A DNA stretch of 64,000 bases, from the NCBI RefSeq assembly GCF_051192575.1, contig NZ_JBPJSQ010000006.1, positions 434,001-498,000 of the forward strand, given 5' to 3'. Below the pieces are notes generated by a model. That model was given only the letters and a program-made list of their open reading frames with translations, was not told the DNA's origin and did no database searches. Shown here piece by piece: positions 59,491-64,000 of the stretch; position 1 is the stretch's first letter, and each line of letters starts with the position of its first letter. Both the position numbers and the translations under genes were made by a program. The DNA is from Aestuariimicrobium soli (lineage in GTDB: Bacteria; Actinomycetota; Actinomycetes; Propionibacteriales; Propionibacteriaceae).

Positions 59491-60749
59491 GGCGCCACGG
59501 CCTCGGTGGTCAGGAAACGCATCAGCGCCTCGGCATTGCGGTCGCTCTCGTACCCCTCGGCGACCAGGCGTCTGGCCTCGGCGCGGTGCTCCGGCGAGCG
59601 CGCCTCGCGCCAGTGGGCGAGCAGGGCATCGGCGATCTGCTGCGGCGTGGGGGTGGTCGGCAGCAGCCAGCCGCCGGGCCCGTCGGCGGGCACCAGGTCG
59701 CCGATGTCGCCGACGGCCGGCGCGAGCACCGGGATGCCCGCCGCCATCGCCTCCATGATCGTCACCGGCAAGCCCTCCGAGTCGGAGACGTTGACGAACA
59801 GATCGGCCGGGTGGCCGGCGAACCAGTCGAGCACCTCGTCGTGGCTGCGGGCCCCCACCAGGTCGGCCGTCACGCGGGCCGGGTCGAGGGACGATGCGCG
59901 AGCCCGCAGGTCGTCCAGTTCGGGTCCGCCGCCCAGATGGGTCCAGTGGAACCGCAGGCCGGGCTCGGCGCGGCTGGCGATGGCCAGCGCGTCGATGATC
60001 TTGTCGACCCGCTTGACGGGCACCGTGTGCGAGCAGGAGACCAGGGTGACGGTGTCGCCGTCACCGCCGGGGGTGGTGGTCTCGGGCAGGGAGACGCCCA
60101 GGGGTGCCAGGTGCACGCTGGCGGGCCGCACCCCGAAGTCACGCATGGCGGTCTCGGCCGAGGATCGTCCGATGGGCAACAGCCAGTCGAGCCGCGGGCC
60201 GAGGTGGCGCTTGGTGGCGTGGAAGCCGGCCGGCGAGAGGGTCTCGTAGAGGTCGTAGCGGTGCACGCGGCTTGCGACGGTGCCGATGCCGCGGCCGGCC
60301 AGAGTCAGGGCCCCCAGGCCCCAGACGTCGAACCAGTAGCTGTAGGCCAGGTCGATGGGCCCGTCGGCGGCGATCCGCTGGCGCAGCGCCCGGCGGGTCA
60401 CCCACACCCCGCGGGCCACGCGCAGCACCTCGCGCACCGTGGCCGCGGGCCGGCTGACCAGCTCGCGACGGCGGCGCAGCAGTTCGGGCACGAATTCGGG
60501 GCCGACCAGCGCCGGCAGCACGGCCAGCCGGTGCCAGCGTTGGCGGGTCTGCGACAGGGTGCGGTCGATCTCGACGCCCTCGGGCAGCGGCCGCGGGTCG
60601 CCCGCCACCTGCCAGGGCATGACCACCACGCGCCAGCCGGGCACCGCCCAGTGGGGGGCCTCGGGCTCGGCGAACTCCTCGCCGGGACGGAAGGGGAACG
60701 ACCGGGTCAGCACGACCATCGTCCGAGGCGTTCTGCGAGGCTCCTCCAC
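59487..60749 (-). CDS. Glycosyltransferase, GT4 family
   Basis: 420 aa, GT-B fold with LTRSFPFRPGEEF at the start. DLAYSYWFDVWGLGAL, SHTVPVKRVDKIIDAL and NVSDSEGLPVTIMEAMAAGIPVLAP (the nucleotide-sugar site) follow. The GTG start at 60749 is 7 nt after TAGCAT; ATG 60719 is the alternative. It is coupled to the polymerase/ligase gene downstream. Confidence 0.9.
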   Translation of the reverse strand: MEEPRRTPRTMVVLTRSFPFRPGEEFAEPEAPHWAVPGWRVVVMPWQVAGDPRPLPEGVEIDRTLSQTRQRWHRLAVLPALVGPEFVPELLRRRRELVSRPAATVREVLRVARGVWVTRRALRQRIAADGPIDLAYSYWFDVWGLGALTLAGRGIGTVASRVHRYDLYETLSPAGFHATKRHLGPRLDWLLPIGRSSAETAMRDFGVRPASVHLAPLGVSLPETTTPGGDGDTVTLVSCSHTVPVKRVDKIIDALAIASRAEPGLRFHWTHLGGGPELDDLRARASSLDPARVTADLVGARSHDEVLDWFAGHPADLFVNVSDSEGLPVTIMEAMAAGIPVLAPAVGDIGDLVPADGPGGWLLPTTPTPQQIADALLAHWREARSPEHRAEARRLVAEGYESDRNAEALMRFLTTEAVAP

Positions 60750-60756
60750 CTCGCCG

Positions 60757-60762
60757 ATGCTA
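60757..60762 (-). promoter_or_regulatory. -10 hexamer (TAGCAT), leaderless GT4 start
   Basis: TAGCAT on the minus strand, 7 nt before GTG 60749. It supports the GTG over the later ATG. Confidence 0.55.
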
Positions 60763-60795
60763 GCAGCGGGCCCACGCCCGCCCGGTGCGCGTGCG

Positions 60796-60801
60796 TATGC
60801 T
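60796..60801 (+). promoter_or_regulatory. -10 hexamer (TATGCT), leaderless flippase start
   Basis: TATGCT, then 7 nt, then GTG 60809. It excludes the in-frame ATG at 60797, which lies inside the hexamer. Confidence 0.55.
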
Positions 60802-60808
60802 TGCCGCC

Positions 60809-62245
60809 GTGAACCAGGCCCCCACCCCCCCGTCGGACGAGGCTGCCGCCGACACCACCCCGCCCCGGGGCCTGATCGCGCGCATCCGCCACGAGTTCGC
60901 CCGGCGCGAGTTCCTGCGGCACTTCACGACCCTGGTCAGCGGCACCGCGCTGGCGCAATTGGTGCAGATCCCGGCGATGCTGCTGGTGGCCCGACTGGTG
61001 ACGGCCGCCGAGTTCGGTGTCTACGTCGCCATCATCGCCGTCGTCTCGACCGTGATGCCGTTGGCTGCCCTGCGCTACGACATGGCGATCGTGCTGCCCA
61101 AGCGCGACGACGAGGCCCGCGCCCTCGTGCGGGTGTGCACGCTGCTCAACACCATCGTCTGCGGCATCATGACGGTGGCCATGATCTGGCTGGGGGGCCC
61201 GCTGGCCCGCTGGTTGAAGGCGCCCGAGTCGGTGGGCTGGATGTTCGCCGCCGGCCCGATCACCTGGCTGATGGCCGAGGTGAGCATTCTCGGCTACTAC
61301 CTCACCCGCACCAAGAACTACGCCACCATCAGCCAGAACAAGGTGCTGAACGCGGTCTCGCTGTCGGGTCTGCAGATCGGCGGCGGCGCCGCCGGGCTGG
61401 GCACCAGCGGCCTGATGATCGCCACCGTGGTCGCCCAGACGCTGACCCTGACCAACCTGCTGCGGCGCACCCGCGGCCAGTACGCCTACGAGGGTCGCCC
61501 GCCCAGCCGCCGCGCCCTGATGCGCGAGTACCGCAAGATGCCGCTGTTGAACCTGCCCAACAATGCCGTCGACTCGCTGCGCCAGAACGGCATCACGCTG
61601 CTGATCACCTCGGGCTTCGGGCAGGCGATCGCCGGACAGTTCGGCATGGCGTGGCGCATGCTGTCGGCGCCGATGGGGCTGATCAACTCCGCGGTCAGTC
61701 AGATCTTCTTCCAGAAGCTGGCCGTCACCCGCCGCGGGGCGATGTTCCGACTGGTGCGCACCACCCTGGTGCGCTCACTACTGCTGGGCGTGGTGCCGTT
61801 CGGGCTGCTCTACCTGCTGTCACCGTGGCTGCTGCCCTGGGTGCTGGGCGGCGACCAGTGGCGTCAGGCCGGCGACCTGGCGCGCGGCCTCACCCCGTGG
61901 CTGTTCATGAACTTCATCACGTCGCCGATCTCGACGGTGTTCGTGGTCGTGCGTCGGCAGGGGCTGATGCTCGCCTTCGCGATCGTCTACTGCGCCGTGC
62001 CGCTCGGCCTGCTCTGGTTCGCGCCGTTCGCGGTGGTGCCGCTGATCGCGGTGATGGCGTGGGCGATGGCCGCCCTGTTGGTCGTATTCGTCGGCCTGGC
62101 CCTGTGGGTGGCCCACGCCTTCGATCACGGACGAGGGGGTGCCGCCGACGCCGAGGATGAGCGCGAGGCCGAGGCCGAGGCCGCCGGTGAGCTCTCCGAG
62201 GAGGAGGCCGGATCGTCCACCTCGTCCTCCCCGGGCGGGGTCTGA
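60809..62245 (+). CDS. Polysaccharide flippase (Wzx-like, MOP superfamily)
   Basis: 478 aa with 12 or so membrane helices. TLVSGTALAQLVQIPAMLLVARL and FGVYVAIIAVVS at the start, and the MOP fold throughout. It moves lipid-linked repeat units across the membrane. The Glu/Asp/Ser-rich C-terminal tail is read through 121 nt that also encode the tail of the convergent gene. Confidence 0.9.
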   Translation: MNQAPTPPSDEAAADTTPPRGLIARIRHEFARREFLRHFTTLVSGTALAQLVQIPAMLLVARLVTAAEFGVYVAIIAVVSTVMPLAALRYDMAIVLPKRDDEARALVRVCTLLNTIVCGIMTVAMIWLGGPLARWLKAPESVGWMFAAGPITWLMAEVSILGYYLTRTKNYATISQNKVLNAVSLSGLQIGGGAAGLGTSGLMIATVVAQTLTLTNLLRRTRGQYAYEGRPPSRRALMREYRKMPLLNLPNNAVDSLRQNGITLLITSGFGQAIAGQFGMAWRMLSAPMGLINSAVSQIFFQKLAVTRRGAMFRLVRTTLVRSLLLGVVPFGLLYLLSPWLLPWVLGGDQWRQAGDLARGLTPWLFMNFITSPISTVFVVVRRQGLMLAFAIVYCAVPLGLLWFAPFAVVPLIAVMAWAMAALLVVFVGLALWVAHAFDHGRGGAADAEDEREAEAEAAGELSEEEAGSSTSSSPGGV

Positions 62246-63519
62246 GCCCTCTCGCCATCACCCCAGGAGCACAGCATCAGGCCGACCAGCAGCCACCACC
62301 ACAGGCTCACCGAGAAGTTCTTGAACAGGTAGTGGTCGAACGCCATCGAGGTCAGTCCGGCCGCGAGGGCGAGCGCCACCATCGTCCGCCGAGGGTCGGC
62401 GCCGCGGCGTCGCAGGGTGGCGACCACCGGGGCGACCAGCACCACCAGCATCAGGGCCAGGCCGAGCACCCCGTACTCGACGAGGGTGCCCAGGTAGACC
62501 GAGTGCGGGTTCGACAGGGCCGTGCCGTACGGGGTGATCATCTGGCTGTGCCACGGCGGCAGGTAGAACTTGGCGTCGAAGCCGTACCAGGGCCAGACCT
62601 TGCCGGGGCCGGCGCCCACCAGCCGTGAGGTCCAGTCAAGGTTCCAGATGCGCAGGCCGGTGCGCAGGTTGGTCAGGCGCGGGCCATCGCTGAAGTGCAG
62701 CAACCGGCTGAGCGACGGCACCAGGGTGACCACCGCGCCGATCGCAACGGCGGCACCCAGCCCGACCAGCAGTGGGAGCCGGCCGATGCGTCCGCGCCCC
62801 CACCAGCCGACGACCAGCACCGCGAGCACGACCAGCGACACCAGTCCGGCCCGCGACTGGGTGCACAGCAGGCACGCGATGCTCACGGCGGCGCCCGCCA
62901 GGCTCCAGCGACGGTGGTGGCCGGCGCGCCAGGCCCCGAGGAACAGGGCCAGCGTGGTCAGGAAGACCAGGTGCACGGTCGCGGCCCCGCCCATGCCTGT
63001 GGTCAGCCGCACCTCGCCGCGGGTGATCAGGGCGCGCCCCCACGACAGCAGCGAGGTGACCAGCACCAACCAGCCCAGGGCCCAGACCCGGTCGAACCGT
63101 CGGGCCGCGGGAATCACCAGCAGGCAGCCCCAGGCCGCGAGCAGCGTGACGCCCGCGATCAGCAGCGGCACCTCGCGGTAGATGTCGGGCACGAACTGGT
63201 AGGCGGGCGGCGCGAACTCGGGCGACACCTTGGCGTAGGAGTGCGGGTTGAGGTTGTAGGGCACCCGAATGGCGCCCCAGACGAGGATGGTCAGGAAGAG
63301 TCCGCCGACCACCCAGGCCACCGCGGGCAGGTCGCGGCGGCGGGTCCACAGCCAAGCGGCGGTGACCACCACCAGTCCGGCGAACATGAACAGCTGGAAT
63401 CCCCACAGCCAGGCGGGGCCGATGACGCCGCGGCGCACGTCGACGAACTGGGTGAGGGCGAGCACCGGGAACAAGAGCCACCCGAGCAGGGCCGTCAGCT
63501 GACTCATCGGGCGCACCAT
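62125..63519 (-). CDS. O-antigen polymerase/ligase-like membrane protein (copy 3)
   Basis: 464 aa, about 12 helices. MITPYGTALSNPHSVYLGTLVEYGVLG and DHYLFKNFSVSLWWWL closely match copy 1 (55851-57269), so these are paralogues. The Ser/Ala-rich C-terminal tail overlaps the flippase end. ATG 63519 is 6 nt after TAGTCT. Confidence 0.85.
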   Translation of the reverse strand: MVRPMSQLTALLGWLLFPVLALTQFVDVRRGVIGPAWLWGFQLFMFAGLVVVTAAWLWTRRRDLPAVAWVVGGLFLTILVWGAIRVPYNLNPHSYAKVSPEFAPPAYQFVPDIYREVPLLIAGVTLLAAWGCLLVIPAARRFDRVWALGWLVLVTSLLSWGRALITRGEVRLTTGMGGAATVHLVFLTTLALFLGAWRAGHHRRWSLAGAAVSIACLLCTQSRAGLVSLVVLAVLVVGWWGRGRIGRLPLLVGLGAAVAIGAVVTLVPSLSRLLHFSDGPRLTNLRTGLRIWNLDWTSRLVGAGPGKVWPWYGFDAKFYLPPWHSQMITPYGTALSNPHSVYLGTLVEYGVLGLALMLVVLVAPVVATLRRRGADPRRTMVALALAAGLTSMAFDHYLFKNFSVSLWWWLLVGLMLCSWGDGERAQTPPGEDEVDDPASSSESSPAASASASRSSSASAAPPRP

Positions 63520-63525
63520 GGGGGC

Positions 63526-63531
63526 AGACTA
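63526..63531 (-). promoter_or_regulatory. -10 hexamer (TAGTCT), leaderless start of polymerase/ligase copy 3
   Basis: TAGTCT on the minus strand, 6 nt before ATG 63519. Confidence 0.5.
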
Positions 63532-63550
63532 TCCCGCGACACCCGATCGC

Positions 63551-63556
63551 TAGACT
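63551..63556 (+). promoter_or_regulatory. -10 hexamer (TAGACT) of the last gene
   Basis: TAGACT, then 7 nt, then GTG 63564. Confidence 0.5.
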
Positions 63557-63563
63557 CTGGCGC

Positions 63564-64000
63564 GTGCTCCCATCACGCGACGCAGCTCCCGCGGGCCCCG
63601 GCTCGTCCGTTCCCCCGCGGATGATCTTCCACGTGCCCTACCCCCTGCAGGGGGCGGGTGCCTCGGGCAGTGGCATTCGTCCGGGCCGCATGCTGGCCGC
63701 CTTCCGCGACCTCGGGCTCGACGTCACCGTGGTGGCCGGCTCGGCGGCCGAGCGCAAGCGGCAGATCGCCGACGTGTCGCGCGCCCTCGCGGCCGGTGAG
63801 CACTACGACTTCTGTTACTCCGAGTCGTCGACGATGCCGACCGCCCTCACCGAGCCGAACCACCTGCCGCTGCACCCGGCCATGGACCTCGCCTTCCTCG
63901 CCCGGCTGCGCCGCCGGGGCACCAAGGTCGGGCTGTTCTACCGAGACGTGTACTGGCGCTTCCCCAGCTACGCCGAGACCACCAAGGCGCCCCAGCGCTG
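63564..64000 (+). CDS. Glycosyltransferase-like protein (partial, cut by the right edge)
   Basis: About 145 N-terminal residues are visible. MIFHVPYPLQGAGASGSGIRP and MLAAFRDLGLDVTVVAG suggest a GT-B glycosyltransferase N-terminal domain, and KVGLFYRDVYWRF follows later. The location beside flippase and polymerase/ligase genes supports this. Confidence 0.7.
   Translation, partial: MLPSRDAAPAGPGSSVPPRMIFHVPYPLQGAGASGSGIRPGRMLAAFRDLGLDVTVVAGSAAERKRQIADVSRALAAGEHYDFCYSESSTMPTALTEPNHLPLHPAMDLAFLARLRRRGTKVGLFYRDVYWRFPSYAETTKAPQR

Overview
The window is GC-rich chromosomal DNA from an actinobacterium, most likely a member of the Propionibacteriales (Propionibacteriaceae-like). The signs are the rpsF-ssb-rpsR-rplI cluster, a Wbp-type nucleotide-sugar pathway, a FemX-type peptidoglycan bridge enzyme, an ECF42 sigma factor with its DGPF partner, pta-ackA, and many GTG or TTG starts that lie 6-7 nt after a TANNNT hexamer (leaderless promoters). 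The placement below family level is inference. I found no tRNA, rRNA, CRISPR array, insertion sequence, integrase or phage gene. Apart from the two genes cut by the window edges, every gene looks intact.

Layout. 1-6.5 kb: DNA glycosylase (cut by the left edge), YibE/F membrane protein coupled to a GDPD-like protein, siderophore-interacting flavoprotein, a phosphotransferase, a small GNAT and a zinc-ribbon NUDIX hydrolase. 6.6-10.7 kb: sugar ABC importer (binding lipoprotein, two permeases, YesL-like protein) behind a LacI-type operator, with no ATPase gene. 11-12.8 kb: rpsF-ssb-rpsR-rplI. 12.9-15.8 kb: thrC, a rhodanese and a low-complexity TM2 protein. 16-18.7 kb: HAD phosphatase coupled to a GH3 glycosidase. 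18.8-25 kb: fadD-like ligase, endonuclease IV, pta-ackA. 25-26.7 kb: DGPF protein plus ECF42 sigma factor. 26.9-30.8 kb: a four-gene operon (SDR reductase, PlsC-type acyltransferase, alkyl-DHAP synthase, GyrI-like protein) that looks like an ether-lipid pathway. 31-33 kb: AbiEi/DUF559 protein flanked by repeat clusters, and an EEP hydrolase. 33.1-36.6 kb: FemX, an alanine-racemase-like protein and a glycosyltransferase, translationally coupled.

36.7-64 kb is dominated by cell-surface polysaccharide genes. They include an initiating sugar-1-phosphate transferase, several GT4 glycosyltransferases and a UDP-sugar 2-epimerase. There is also a UDP-sugar 6-dehydrogenase and a dehydrogenase-aminotransferase-acetyltransferase triplet. 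Together these could make UDP-2,3-diacetamido-2,3-dideoxy-mannuronic acid. A Wzz-like protein, a flippase and three O-antigen polymerase/ligase-like proteins complete the set. Unrelated genes lie between them: GH18, a Tat-exported phosphoesterase with a beta-propeller, a GNAT-ankyrin fusion, an FAH-family enzyme, a metallopeptidase-like lipoprotein, a cation/proton antiporter and a GH2 glycosidase.

Several intergenic regions hold long palindromes and short repeat families. These and the leaderless promoter pattern are the main non-coding signals. The ether-lipid-like operon is the best candidate for a little-described system.
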